Assembly: GCA_049323895.1 (NCBI GenBank)
Contig: JBMOKT010000014.1
Span: forward strand, 1 to 64,000
Direction of reading: 5' to 3'
From: JBMOKT01 sp049323895
GTDB taxonomy: Bacteria > Bacillota > Peptococcia > Peptococcales > BICA1-8
Length of the DNA: 64,000 bases
Each line of letters opens with the position of its first letter. The first letter of the stretch is position 1. The translations under genes were made by a program, and so were the position numbers. Of this stretch, positions 50,585-59,248 are shown one piece after another. The notes beneath the pieces are model-generated. The model had not been told where the DNA came from. It worked only from the letters and a program-made list of their open reading frames with translations, and searched no databases.

Positions 50585-51154
50585 CTAACCTTCCCCCCTT
50601 TGAGCAGTTACCTCTACCTGTTCGCTGAAAAGACGGGCAACCCTTCTCTGCATTTCCCCTTCTAAAAGGCCGTCTGCTGCACCATCAGTCAGGGCATGTA
50701 CAGCATAAACACCGTCTTCAATATCAACAGTAATGGTCCCCGGGGTTAAGGTTATGGAATTTGCTAAGGTAACATGGGAGATTGGGTTGTCCAAGGGCAT
50801 TTTAAAGAAAACCATTTTGGGGTTTATTGGCATTTTCGGACTAAGGACAACTTTGACTACGTCTATGTTGGCCAGTACAATTTGCCAGATTAACCACAAC
50901 CAATAGGTAAAGTATCTTGCAAATGGAAATTGGAAAGCAAAATAAGAACCCTTTCCATTCATTGAAGGAATCTGTAATATGGACATGGAAACCCATGCCG
51001 AAACTAATGAAGTACCAAATCCGATAATTAAAAATTTAGCTTCCATTTTGCCCGATAATAAAACCCAAAAGGCAAATAAAATTGCAGTCAGCATAATGAA
51101 CTGCATTGGATTTGAGGAATTTTTTTGTGCTTTATCCACTGTTTTCATAGTCAT
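50585..51154 (-). CDS. mnhE: Mrp/Mbh antiporter subunit E
   Basis: About 189 residues. Two N-terminal membrane helices, then the conserved cytoplasmic part with NPISHVTLANSITLTPGTIT-VDIEDGVYAVHAL. ATG 51154 is 8 bases after AGGTGG. First gene of an eleven-gene operon (mnhE-F-G, MbhD-, MbhE-like, mnhB-C-D, two more D-like, one small protein) without hydrogenase genes in this window. The complex should exchange Na+ for H+ at the membrane. Confidence 0.93.
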   Translation of the reverse strand: MTMKTVDKAQKNSSNPMQFIMLTAILFAFWVLLSGKMEAKFLIIGFGTSLVSAWVSMSILQIPSMNGKGSYFAFQFPFARYFTYWLWLIWQIVLANIDVVKVVLSPKMPINPKMVFFKMPLDNPISHVTLANSITLTPGTITVDIEDGVYAVHALTDGAADGLLEGEMQRRVARLFSEQVEVTAQRGEG

Positions 51155-51397
51155 TAGCCATACCACCTTTAAATAGAGTAATATTCAATTGTTTTTTGGT
51201 AACCACAAAATTCTTATTTTTCTTACAAATATTACTATTCTCTATTTAAGGCTTGACCATACACCTCCTTTGTATCAAATACCTAGGTCTGTCATGCATA
51301 TATAAAGTCCTCTTTATTCCCACCTATCTTCCCTCTCTTCCCTCCTTATTCCGGTTCATTATTTAATCGATAATATTTTAATAAAAATATTTTAACA

Positions 51398-51450
51398 TAA
51401 AAAAATCCTTTACCTCAAAATTTTAATATGCTTTTTCGAGGCAAAGGTAT
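51398..51450 (-). terminator. Strong terminator between rpmE and mnhE
   Basis: ATACCTTTGCCTC and GAGGTAAAGGAT (minus strand) form a stem with one mismatch around an AT-rich loop, followed by seven U. It would stop a transcript from the promoter at 51475-51504 after about 70 bases. Confidence 0.8.
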
Positions 51451-51474
51451 CATAACAAGTATAAATACCCTACT

Positions 51475-51504
51475 ATAATAACAAACAACTTAAGACAGAG
51501 TCAA
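51475..51504 (-). promoter_or_regulatory. Probable sigma-A promoter ahead of the terminated leader
   Basis: Minus strand: TTGACT (51504-51499), 18-base spacer, TATTAT (51480-51475). A near-consensus vegetative promoter whose transcript would meet the terminator at 51398-51450 before reaching mnhE. Confidence 0.6.
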
Positions 51505-51730
51505 TGTTTTTGCTTGTGGCGCTAATCATGATTATTTATACAGGGCTTTCTCTTAAATGAATAATTTGCTAATTTAACTGAAAATCCTTCTTCAATACTT
51601 ATCAGAAAGTATTACTTTTACAAGGTAATAAGTATAAGTGCAACATCGGCTTCCGCAATCGCCAAAGGCTCGGCGCAAGCCGTGTTTTTCAAAAATTTGG
51701 TACATACATTATACAAAGTGATAAAAAGCA

Positions 51731-51756
51731 AAAAACTGCCGACATAGTCGACAGTT
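51731..51756 (-). terminator. Intrinsic terminator of rpmE
   Basis: ACTGCCGAC, ATA, GTCGACAGT (9-bp stem with one G-U type mismatch) and an A-run (51731-51735), which is the U-run on the transcript. Confidence 0.88.
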
Positions 51757-51775
51757 ATCAGCAGCTATATTACTG

Positions 51776-51976
51776 TTACTTGATTCCGTGCTTTTTCTTG
51801 AACGCTTCTACCCGACCGGCAACAGCAACTGTACGTTGTTTTCCTGTATAAAACGGATGACATTTGGCACAGATTTCAACTTTAAGTTCATTTTTAGTTG
51901 AACCTGTTTCAAATTCATTACCACATGCACAAGATACTTTTGCGGTGCCATATTTTGGATGGATTTTTTCTTTCAT
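51776..51976 (-). CDS. rpmE: Large ribosomal subunit protein bL31 (zinc-binding form)
   Basis: 66 residues with CACGNEFETG and EICAKCHPFYTGKQ, the C-x-C and C-x2-C zinc ligands of the C+ form. ATG follows AGAGGTGAG. Position near rho is conserved in Firmicutes. Confidence 0.97.
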   Translation of the reverse strand: MKEKIHPKYGTAKVSCACGNEFETGSTKNELKVEICAKCHPFYTGKQRTVAVAGRVEAFKKKHGIK

Positions 51977-52119
51977 TCGGGCTCACCTCTTTCCTCGGTT
52001 AGCTTAGAACACTTATTACATTATATATTTTTTGCAATTGCTCGTCAACCCTTTGCTTAACCTTTACCTGTCATGCAGATTAACCTCAAAGCTTACCTCT
52101 ACCTATGGCGTTAGCCATA

Positions 52120-53358
52120 TTACCTTACCGGTTTCGTATAATTCCCGATCTCCACATGGGGCAATTCCTCCTGCAAAACCTCTAAAAAGGCTGGTACGCC
52201 TATTGGCTCCCCTTGGGGTTGGGGAAGGGTGTTTAACAAAAGGTCAGGATCAATATTCAAGTTTCTAATCTGAATCCCCTTTACCTCTGTTTCATTTGCT
52301 AAATCCAAAAGAAATTCTATTTCATCCTCACAATCGTTAATGCCCGGAAAAAACAGAAGGTTTAAATAAGTATAAACATTGTGTTCTGCGGCATATGTAA
52401 GTGAGTTTTTTACATCAACAAAATTATAATTTTTCGGCTGGTAATAGGCATTATACATTTTTTCATTTGCACTATTGAGGCTTATTCTTAAGGAGTCAAT
52501 ACCGCCTTGGCACACCTTCCTAATGCCCTTATAGCTGCCTGCGTTAGTATTCATATTGATGGTACCATTTTCAGTCTTGTCCCTTATTTTACCAATTGCC
52601 CGGGCAATAATTTCGCCTTGTAGGCTGGGTTCGCCCTCACAGCCCTGACCAAAACTAATAATAGCCTCCCGACCATTTTCTAAATGATGCACACCTAACT
52701 CTACTATTTCATCAACTTGGGGGGTAAAGTTAATACGGGTTTGTGGTGAGGGGCAGCATTCACTAGGCTGCAGGGAAATACATCCAAGACATTGGGCATT
52801 GCACACAGGGGAAACAGGAATTCCACCCTCCCATCTGTGATAAAAAATATTTTGGGCAGTAAAACAGCCATAGTCCAAAGCACAATGACCTAACTGCTTT
52901 ATTATTCTATTATGGGGGAATTGGCTTTCAAGTTCAGCAACCTTTTTATCCAATTGGACAGTATTGAAATGCCTGGGATTCCATTTGTCATCTATATCGG
53001 TCATTTTTGCAGCAACATAAAACTGACCATCCTTAAATGCTACAGCGGCATAACCAAATAGAGGCAGCAGCTTTGCATCTTTATCATTAACAAAAGCTGG
53101 CAAAAGGGTCCTGGTATAACCCTGAGGAAGCAGTGCACCAACGGGAAAACCGGGTCCGGTATATTTTTTAAAGCTCCCCTCCTTGTCCATGATGACAGCC
53201 GTCCTGTGAGGTATCAAGGTTAAAGATGCACCCTGGGGCAAAGGAATTAATTCCTCTTGGGCAGGTTCAACAAAGGTGTGTCCAAGCCTCCCTAAAGCAA
53301 ATAATTTTTTATGTTCATAGGCATTGCCTTCCTCATCGGCATAAACAAAGTGGAACAT
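52120..53358 (-). CDS. Radical SAM protein
   Basis: 412 residues. An N-terminal region of about 190 residues (FHFVYADEEGNAYEHKKLFA, PHRTAVIMDKEG) precedes the radical SAM barrel, whose cluster motif is CNAQCLGC (CX3CX2C) near residue 193. FGQGCEGEPSLQG is the GGE-like SAM-binding motif and MNTNAGSYKGIRKVC continues the barrel. An extra cysteine group (SECCPS) lies just after the first motif. The protein belongs to a family found in clostridia and sulfate reducers; the substrate is unknown. ATG follows GGAGG. Located between rpmE and the LysM-M23 gene. Confidence 0.88.
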   Translation of the reverse strand: MFHFVYADEEGNAYEHKKLFALGRLGHTFVEPAQEELIPLPQGASLTLIPHRTAVIMDKEGSFKKYTGPGFPVGALLPQGYTRTLLPAFVNDKDAKLLPLFGYAAVAFKDGQFYVAAKMTDIDDKWNPRHFNTVQLDKKVAELESQFPHNRIIKQLGHCALDYGCFTAQNIFYHRWEGGIPVSPVCNAQCLGCISLQPSECCPSPQTRINFTPQVDEIVELGVHHLENGREAIISFGQGCEGEPSLQGEIIARAIGKIRDKTENGTINMNTNAGSYKGIRKVCQGGIDSLRISLNSANEKMYNAYYQPKNYNFVDVKNSLTYAAEHNVYTYLNLLFFPGINDCEDEIEFLLDLANETEVKGIQIRNLNIDPDLLLNTLPQPQGEPIGVPAFLEVLQEELPHVEIGNYTKPVR

Positions 53359-53380
53359 GGTGGTATCCTCCGGATATATA

Positions 53381-53451
53381 GTGGCTAGTTGTTAGTGGCT
53401 CGTGGCTTGTAATTAGTGCCCCAAGCCCGGTAATCGGTGACTGGTGACTAG
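53381..53451. repeat. GTGGCTA/GTGACTG heptamer array
   Basis: GTGGCTAGTTGTTAGTGGCT, variant units, then GTGACTGGTGACTAGC. Directly upstream of the radical SAM gene RBS. Confidence 0.8.
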
Positions 53452-53546
53452 CATTCTATTTAAATTGATAGTTTGATAACCCAAAAACCGCTACATCAAT
53501 AATTATATCTTACATGTAACAAATTTTCCAGAAAAGTGGGTGAATG

Positions 53547-53574
53547 TAAAAATGCCTGCTTTTTAGTGCAGGCA
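53547..53574 (-). terminator. Intrinsic terminator of the LysM-M23 gene
   Basis: TGCCTGC (53553-53559) and GCAGGCA (53568-53574) with an AAAA run at 53548-53552 that gives U on the transcript, 10 bases after the stop. Confidence 0.88.
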
Positions 53575-53583
53575 CATGAATTA

Positions 53584-54468
53584 TCAATAATCATTAGTTG
53601 GTGCAAAAGATGAGCTGTAGATATATTTCAGGGGATTTACAACTTTACCGCTTTCGTATATTTCAAAATGTAAATGGGGTCCTGTGGAGCGACCGGTATT
53701 GCCCATCAAGGCAATAGTTTCCTGGGCTTGCACCCATTGGTTCATATTAACCATTATCCTGCTATTATGCCCGTACAGGGTTCGGTAGCCATTTTGATGG
53801 TCAATTATCACCGTTCTCCCATAATTACCATTACGCCCCACAAAAACTACTTTGCCAGCCTGGGCTGCTTTTATTGGTGTCCCCAAATCATTGGCAATAT
53901 CAATCCCTGTATGAAACTCACTGCCCCTCTTGCCAAAAACCGAGGTCAAAACACCTTTGGCAGGAGTATTCATAAAAAAAGTATGATTCCTGGCGGAAAC
54001 AGTAGTTGCCCTATTGCTGGTAATAGTAACCGAAGCTTTAATACCCGGGATTGCCAGTACTGTTCCTGCCTTAAGCCTGTTGGGGAACCAAACATCATTT
54101 GCAAAGAGAATCTGCTGTGGCAGTATACCATATAAGGCTGCAATATCCCGCACTGTTTCGCCGGCTGTTACCTGATGGCTTACTTCGTAAATACGGGGGA
54201 CTAAAATCTTTTGCCCCGGCTTAATCATATCAGGATTTTTAATATCATTAACAGCAGCTATCAAACCCGCTTCGCTGCTGAACATCCTTCCAATACTATA
54301 AAGGGTATCCCCTTTCTGCACGATGTACGAGGTTGTGCCTGGTTCATTAATATCAGCTGCCGGTAAATCTATCTCCAAGGGCTTATATTCTGTGGCTCCT
54401 GCAGGAAGACACAGGACAGCAAAAAGCAGAACAAAAACCAATATAGTAATTTTCCTATTTTTTAACAT
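53584..54468 (-). CDS. M23 family metallopeptidase with two LysM domains
   Basis: 294 residues: signal peptide (1-26), LysM 1 (about 48-92; YIVQKGDTLYSIGRMFSSEA), LysM 2 (about 95-140; HQVTAGETVRDIAALYG) and M23 (about 170-285) with a complete zinc site: HTGIDIA (H and D) and HLHFEIY. It should bind and cut peptidoglycan, possibly in division or spore formation. ATG 54468 has GGAG 12 bases upstream, a long spacing. It follows rho in transcription order. Confidence 0.93.
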   Translation of the reverse strand: MLKNRKITILVFVLLFAVLCLPAGATEYKPLEIDLPAADINEPGTTSYIVQKGDTLYSIGRMFSSEAGLIAAVNDIKNPDMIKPGQKILVPRIYEVSHQVTAGETVRDIAALYGILPQQILFANDVWFPNRLKAGTVLAIPGIKASVTITSNRATTVSARNHTFFMNTPAKGVLTSVFGKRGSEFHTGIDIANDLGTPIKAAQAGKVVFVGRNGNYGRTVIIDHQNGYRTLYGHNSRIMVNMNQWVQAQETIALMGNTGRSTGPHLHFEIYESGKVVNPLKYIYSSSFAPTNDY

Positions 54469-54679
54469 GATTTTGCTTCACTCCAATTTTTTAGAATTTG
54501 CATCCTAAATATTCTGGGGTAAAGCAGGGGTGAAATATACATTTTCCCCATGGCAAATTTTGGGGGGAGTTCTTGGCGTTATGTTTGATAGTTTTATCGA
54601 TGTCACGGCGTCACGATGTCACAATGCACGTAATAATTTACTATCACTCTATCACACTATCTCACTTTCAAACTTTTTT

Positions 54680-54711
54680 ACTAGCCACCAGCCACTAACA
54701 ACTAGCCACTT
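54680..54711. repeat. Inverted GTGGCTA heptamers (TAGCCAC)
   Basis: CTAGCCACCAGCCACTAACA then ACTAGCCACT, ending at the rho stop (54715). Preceded on the left by GTCACGGCGTCACGATGTCA and CTATCACTCTATCACACTAT repeats (54598-54660) of 8-9-bp type. Confidence 0.85.
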
Positions 54712-54714
54712 ACT

Positions 54715-55971
54715 CTATTTCACCAGCTTCGGCCAGGCACGGACCAAATCTTTATTGGTTTTTACCTTTTTCAAAGCATCAATCAACATCTCCGTAGTTT
54801 CCGCTGTATCACTGTTATTAAAGTTCTTCCTAAACTGCCAGATAAAAGACAGTTCTTCTTTGGAAAGGAGCATTTCTTCTTTCCTGGTGCCTGAACGTTT
54901 GATATCTATGGCAGGGAATATTCTCCTATCAGCCAGTTTTCTATCTAAAATTAGTTCCATATTACCTGTCCCTTTGAACTCCTCAAATATTACGTCATCC
55001 ATCCTGCTGCCTGTATCTACTAGGGCTGTGGCAAGGATAGTCAGGCTTCCGCCCTCTTCAATATTTCTGGCTGCACCAAAAAATCTTTTTGGTTTATGAA
55101 GGGCACTGGGGTCTACACCACCGGAAAGAGTCCGTCCACTGGGAGGAATAACAAGGTTATAGGCCCTGGCAAGACGGGTAATGCTGTCCATGAGTATTAC
55201 TACATCCCTTTTGTGCTCTACAAGCCTTTTAGCCCTTTCCAGAACCATTTCCGCTACTTTAACATGGTTATCGGGAGGCTCATCGAAAGTGGAACTGACT
55301 ACTTCACCTTTAACAGAACGTTGCATATCAGTCACTTCTTCAGGACGCTCGTCTATCAAGAGGATTAGTATTTCTATCTCCGGGTGGTTAAGAGAAATGC
55401 TATTGGCAATTTCTTTAAGTAACTCAGTTTTACCGGCTTTAGGGGGTGACACAACAAGACCCCTCTGACCTTTCCCTACTGGGGAGATTAAATCAATAAT
55501 TCGAGGTGAAATCATGCCAGTTCCCGATTCAAAATGAAGCTTCTTAAGGGGATAAATAGGTGTAAGACCATCAAAGTGAAGACGTTCAGGGGACTTTTCC
55601 GGGGGATCGCCATTTACCGCTTCAACACGAAGCAGGGCAAAATACCGTTCATTATCCTTAGGTTTTCTTACTATTCCCGATACTCTGTCGCCGGTTCTTA
55701 AATCAAATTTGCGAATCTGTGAGGGTGATACATAAATGTCATCCTGACTGGGCAGATAGGCAAAAGGCCTTAAAAATCCGTAGCCATCGGGCATTATTTC
55801 CAAGACACCTTGGGCTTGTAGTTGACCGTCGGTTTTGGTACTGGCCTTTTGTATTTCAAAGACCAATTCTTTTTTCCTAAGCTTGGAATACCCAGCCAGA
55901 TCTATCTCCCGGGCAATTTTATAAAGCTCGGCCATGGTTTTGGCTTCAAGCTCTGCAATATTAAAACCCAC
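54715..55971 (-). CDS. rho: Transcription termination factor Rho
   Basis: 418 residues: N-terminal Rho_N helix-extension-helix (MAELYKIAREIDLAGYSKLR), cold-shock RNA-binding domain (EIMPDGYGFLRPFAYLPSQD), and ATPase with P-loop PPKAGKTELLKE and Walker B VVILMDSITRLARAYN. Start is GTG 55971, 6 bases after AAGGAGG. Forms a hexameric RNA helicase. Confidence 0.98.
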   Translation of the reverse strand: MGFNIAELEAKTMAELYKIAREIDLAGYSKLRKKELVFEIQKASTKTDGQLQAQGVLEIMPDGYGFLRPFAYLPSQDDIYVSPSQIRKFDLRTGDRVSGIVRKPKDNERYFALLRVEAVNGDPPEKSPERLHFDGLTPIYPLKKLHFESGTGMISPRIIDLISPVGKGQRGLVVSPPKAGKTELLKEIANSISLNHPEIEILILLIDERPEEVTDMQRSVKGEVVSSTFDEPPDNHVKVAEMVLERAKRLVEHKRDVVILMDSITRLARAYNLVIPPSGRTLSGGVDPSALHKPKRFFGAARNIEEGGSLTILATALVDTGSRMDDVIFEEFKGTGNMELILDRKLADRRIFPAIDIKRSGTRKEEMLLSKEELSFIWQFRKNFNNSDTAETTEMLIDALKKVKTNKDLVRAWPKLVK

Positions 55972-56006
55972 TTGTTTACCTCCTTATATAAAACGCTTTC
56001 AGCGTT

Positions 56007-56045
56007 TGGTGACCAGTGACTAGCGACTAGCGACTAGTGGCTAGT
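56007..56045. repeat. GTGACTA/GCGACTA heptamer array
   Basis: GGTGACCAGTGACTAGCGAC and GTGGCTAGTT units just upstream of the rho RBS. Confidence 0.8.
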
Positions 56046-56338
56046 TAAAAATAAATAAGAAACATGTTTAACATACTTTAGCTTTCTAAATAAATATTAC
56101 ATGCACTTTTCTTAGATAATTTGGGATTAAAGTCAAGGTTTAGGTTTTGGTTAGAAAAATGGGGTTTATTGAAAGGCGAGTTGGAAAAGATATTTTCTTT
56201 TCAAGAATACCATAAATTAGCTATGGTGGCTAGCTAATACATTTAGTATTTCTATTTGAATATTCTACCCGAAAAATCACAAATTCAATCACTGGAAACT
56301 GGTCACTGAGCACTGGACATGGTCACTAGTATAAGCAT

Positions 56339-56372
56339 AAAAAAGCGCCCCGAGATTTTCATTTGGGCGCTT
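56339..56372 (-). terminator. Intrinsic terminator of the fba-fsa-glpX group
   Basis: AAGCGCCC (56343-56350) and GGGCGCTT (56365-56372) with an A-run at 56339-56344 (U-run on the transcript). Confidence 0.88.
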
Positions 56373-56405
56373 AATTCTCCATTTTCAATTCTTAATTATT
56401 ATTAA

Positions 56406-57377
56406 CTAACCTTCCATCTTTACGTATTTGGGTTTTTTTGCAAAGAAATGCTGGGCTTCAATAAACCTTAGTGTCCCTGTTTGTCCACGCATTACAACCG
56501 TATGGGTTGTAGCCCTGTCCTGATAAAAACGTACTCCCTTCAGCATCTCGCTATCAGTTATGCCAGTAGCAGCAAAAATAACGTCATCAGTTTTTACCAA
56601 CTGGTCTAAGGTCAATATTTTATTTACATCTTCGATGCCTAATTTAAGTGCCCGAGCAACATCTTTATCATCTTCGGGTACCAGTCTGCCCTGCATATCC
56701 CCCCCTAAACACCTGAGAGCTGCAGCAGCCAAAACTCCTTCGGGGGCACCCCCTATACCCAATACCATATCGACACCTGAATCAGGGAAGGCAGTAGCTA
56801 CAGCAGGAGAAACATCACCGTCAGTAATTAGCCTAATTCTTGCTCCCAAATTCCTGATAGCCTGTATTTGCTTTTGGTGGCGAGGTCTGTCCAAAAGAAC
56901 AATTGTCACGTCTTCAACCTTTTTCCCTAAAGCTTTGGCAACGTTGACAACATTTTCCTCAACACTAAACTCCAGACCGATTGCTCCTTTTGCCCCAGGT
57001 CCTACTGCAATCTTTTCCATATACATGTCAGGTGCATGAAGGAGGCAGTTTTTCTCAGCAACGGCCAAAACTGCAATTGAACCATTCATCCCTTTGGAAA
57101 CCAGATTAGTACCTTCTAAAGGGTCAACGGCAATATCGACTTGAGGCCCTTTTCCTAAGCCTACTTTTTCACCGATATACAACATAGGAGCTTCATCCAT
57201 TTCGCCCTCGCCGATTACTACCGTTCCCTCAATATTTATAGTGTCAAACATTGCACGCATAGCCTTTACCGCTGCGTCGTCTGCAGCAATTTTATCACCT
57301 TTTCCCAGCCAGCGGGCTGAATTTAAGGCCGCTGCTTCTGTTACCCTCGCAAATTCTAGTGCCAGTTCCCTATCCAT
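56406..57377 (-). CDS. glpX: Class II fructose-1,6-bisphosphatase
   Basis: 323 residues. VVIGEGEMDEAPMLYIGEKV and the metal site IAVDPLEGTNLVSKGMNG are diagnostic of GlpX. It catalyses the gluconeogenic step F1,6BP to F6P, working with fba and the transaldolase just upstream. ATG follows GGAGGAG. Confidence 0.96.
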   Translation of the reverse strand: MDRELALEFARVTEAAALNSARWLGKGDKIAADDAAVKAMRAMFDTINIEGTVVIGEGEMDEAPMLYIGEKVGLGKGPQVDIAVDPLEGTNLVSKGMNGSIAVLAVAEKNCLLHAPDMYMEKIAVGPGAKGAIGLEFSVEENVVNVAKALGKKVEDVTIVLLDRPRHQKQIQAIRNLGARIRLITDGDVSPAVATAFPDSGVDMVLGIGGAPEGVLAAAALRCLGGDMQGRLVPEDDKDVARALKLGIEDVNKILTLDQLVKTDDVIFAATGITDSEMLKGVRFYQDRATTHTVVMRGQTGTLRFIEAQHFFAKKPKYVKMEG

Positions 57378-57401
57378 TTAGAACTTCTCCTCCCATTTTC
57401 C

Positions 57402-58049
57402 CTACTTGTTCTTAACCCGCTCCCAATCCTTTAAGAATCCTTCTACCCCGGCATCGGTCAAAGGGTGTTTTGACATTTGCATTATTAATTTATAAGGTAC
57501 TGTAGCTATATGGGCACCCAGCTTAGCAACCTCGGCAGCATGAATGGGGTCACGGACACTGGCTGCAATTATTTCTGTATGGTAATTATAATTACTGAAA
57601 ACCTGACAGATATCAGCAATTAAGTCCATGCCATCCTGTCCAATGTCATCCAAACGCCCTATAAAAGGACTGACAAAAGTTGCACCGGCATTGGCAGCCA
57701 AAATAGCTTGGTTTAGTGAAAAAATCAGGGTAGCGTTAGTTTTGATGCCCAGTGAGGTCAATACCTTAATTGCCTTTAGCCCCTCTGGGATTAGAGGTAT
57801 CTTGATAACAATATTTTTATGTATTTTTACTAGTTCCTTGGCCTCAGAAACCATTTCCTCCTTGGTAAGACCAATAACTTCAGCGCTGATGGGACCATCA
57901 ACAATTTTAGTGATTTCAGATATTACTTCTTTGAAATTACGCCCTTCCCTGGCTATTAAGGTAGGGTTTGTTGTTACACCGCAGATTACGCCTAACTCTG
58001 CCGCCTCTCTTATTTCATCTACATTAGCGGTATCTATGAAAAGTTTCAT
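57402..58049 (-). CDS. fsa: Transaldolase/fructose-6-phosphate aldolase family
   Basis: 215 residues. MKLFIDTANVDEIREAAELG and GVTTNPTLIAREG, with Schiff-base lysine in NIVIKIPLIPEGLKAIK and the C-terminal LTDAGVEGFLKDW. The family is called transaldolase (TalC) in Bacillus; discrimination from F6P aldolase is not possible by eye. ATG follows GGGGG. Two bases short of overlapping glpX control; in one unit with glpX. Confidence 0.94.
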   Translation of the reverse strand: MKLFIDTANVDEIREAAELGVICGVTTNPTLIAREGRNFKEVISEITKIVDGPISAEVIGLTKEEMVSEAKELVKIHKNIVIKIPLIPEGLKAIKVLTSLGIKTNATLIFSLNQAILAANAGATFVSPFIGRLDDIGQDGMDLIADICQVFSNYNYHTEIIAASVRDPIHAAEVAKLGAHIATVPYKLIMQMSKHPLTDAGVEGFLKDWERVKNK

Positions 58050-58070
58050 GGCAAATACCCCCTTTTTATT

Positions 58071-58155
58071 AGTGGCTAGTTCGCTAGTGACTGGTGACTA
58101 GTCACTAGAATTTGGTAAATTTATTGGGTAAGTGGCTAGTGGCTAGTTGTTAGTT
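58071..58155. repeat. Heptamer arrays upstream of fsa
   Basis: GTGGCTAGTTCGCTAGTGAC and GTGACTAGTCACTAG (58071-58108), then GTGGCTAGTGGCTAGTTGTT (58131-58155), in the fba-fsa gap, plus orientation. Confidence 0.8.
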
Positions 58156-58301
58156 ACTATAAATAATGCATTAGTGACTAGAAAACACTTGCTAATATGA
58201 GATTCTAGACTTAATGACGTGCCACTATACATGTTAATTTCTTAGGATGTGCGACCGTGCGATTGTATTTTTATCGGCGGCACGATAGCACGGACCCAAG
58301 C

Positions 58302-59156
58302 TTAGGCTTTATTGCTGCTGCCGAATAAACGAATTTTCTCCCTAACAATTGCAGTCATTTCTTCCCTGGCAGGTCCTAAAACCTTCCTTGGGTCAATTTC
58401 CGAGGGGTTTTTATCCAAAGAGTCCTTTACACCTTTCATAAAGGCTTCCCGAACGTTTGTATCAATATTAACCTTTCTGACTCCCAATTCAATGGCTTTT
58501 TTAATATCTTCATCAGGAACTCCGGAAGAGCCATGTAAGACTATGGGTATCTTTACAAGTTCTTTAATCTTTTTAAGCCTTTCAAAATCCAACTCAGGTT
58601 TGCCCTTGTATTGACCGTGGGCAGTACCTATAGCGACAGCCAGTGAACCTACTCCTGTTCCATCAACAAAAGTTTTTGCCTCCATAGGGTCGGTAAACAT
58701 AGCTTCTTTATCTGATACTGTAATATCATCTTCTGTTCCGCCAATTTTGCCTAATTCGGCTTCAACGGAAACACCTAATGGCTTGGCTATTTCCAACACC
58801 TTGTTTGTTAAAGCTATATTTTCCTCTAAGGGAAGCTTAGACCCGTCAATCATTACTGAAGAAAAACCATATCTAATACATTTAATAACCTGGTCAAAGC
58901 TGGTACCATGGTCAAGATGAAGGGCAACCGGCACAGCAACACTGTCAGCGGCTATCTCCACCAATTTAACTATGTAATTTAGCCCAGCATATTTTATGGC
59001 ACCTTGACTGGCCTGGATAATTACCGGAGCTTTTTCCGCAACTGCAGCTGCAACAATCGCCTGTACAATCTCCATGTTATTGCAGTTAAAGGCTCCAACT
59101 GCGTAGCCCCCGGCTTCTGCATTTTTTAATAAATCATCAACACTTACTAAAGGCAT
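58302..59156 (-). CDS. fba: Class II fructose-bisphosphate aldolase
   Basis: 284 residues. Zinc ligands in ALHLDHGTSF, IGTAHGQYKG and VLHGSSGVPD; YAVGAFNCNNMEIVQAIVAA at the N-terminus. Central glycolysis/gluconeogenesis. ATG follows GGGGGAAGG. Located after the zinc-ribbon gene and before fsa, close to the Bacillus order spo0F-fbaA-ywjH. Confidence 0.97.
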   Translation of the reverse strand: MPLVSVDDLLKNAEAGGYAVGAFNCNNMEIVQAIVAAAVAEKAPVIIQASQGAIKYAGLNYIVKLVEIAADSVAVPVALHLDHGTSFDQVIKCIRYGFSSVMIDGSKLPLEENIALTNKVLEIAKPLGVSVEAELGKIGGTEDDITVSDKEAMFTDPMEAKTFVDGTGVGSLAVAIGTAHGQYKGKPELDFERLKKIKELVKIPIVLHGSSGVPDEDIKKAIELGVRKVNIDTNVREAFMKGVKDSLDKNPSEIDPRKVLGPAREEMTAIVREKIRLFGSSNKA

Positions 59157-59187
59157 TTTCCTTCCCCCTTGTATTTTGACCTAGAAG

Positions 59188-59210
59188 AAAGAGGCTATTT
59201 AAGCCTCTTT
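59188..59210 (-). terminator. Terminator of the zinc-ribbon gene
   Basis: AAAGAGGC (59188-59195) and GCCTCTTT (59203-59210) with a short AT loop; the tail on the minus strand is CTTCTAGG, so the U-run is weak. Confidence 0.6.
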
Positions 59211-59248
59211 TACTAGTAATATTATGTGTGATAATTGTAATTATATTT

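Larger units (their letters stand above)
51155..51775. other. Leader region of the antiporter operon
   Basis: 621 bases without a supported protein gene. It contains the rpmE terminator (51731-51756), a structured CGGCTTCCGC...GCGCAAGCCG inverted repeat (about 51647-51684), a minus-strand promoter (51475-51504), a strong terminator only about 25 bases after the likely start point (51398-51450), and an AT-rich stretch to mnhE. Heptamer arrays are absent. No Na+ or c-di-AMP riboswitch consensus was recognised. Confidence 0.55.
55972..56405. other. Repeat-bearing gap between glpX and rho
   Basis: AAACGCTTTCAGCGTTT hairpin (about 55990-56006), heptamers (56007-56045), AT-rich stretch that may hold the rho promoter (56046-56280), inverted ACTGGTCACTG-type units (56291-56330), the glpX terminator and a CCATTTTCAATTCTTAATT run. 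No gene is supported. Confidence 0.65.

Noticed and set aside
51155..51775. Na+ (DUF1646) or c-di-AMP (ydaO) riboswitch ahead of the antiporter operon
   Set aside because: No matching conserved core was visible on the minus strand, and the hairpin follows the promoter too closely for a full aptamer.
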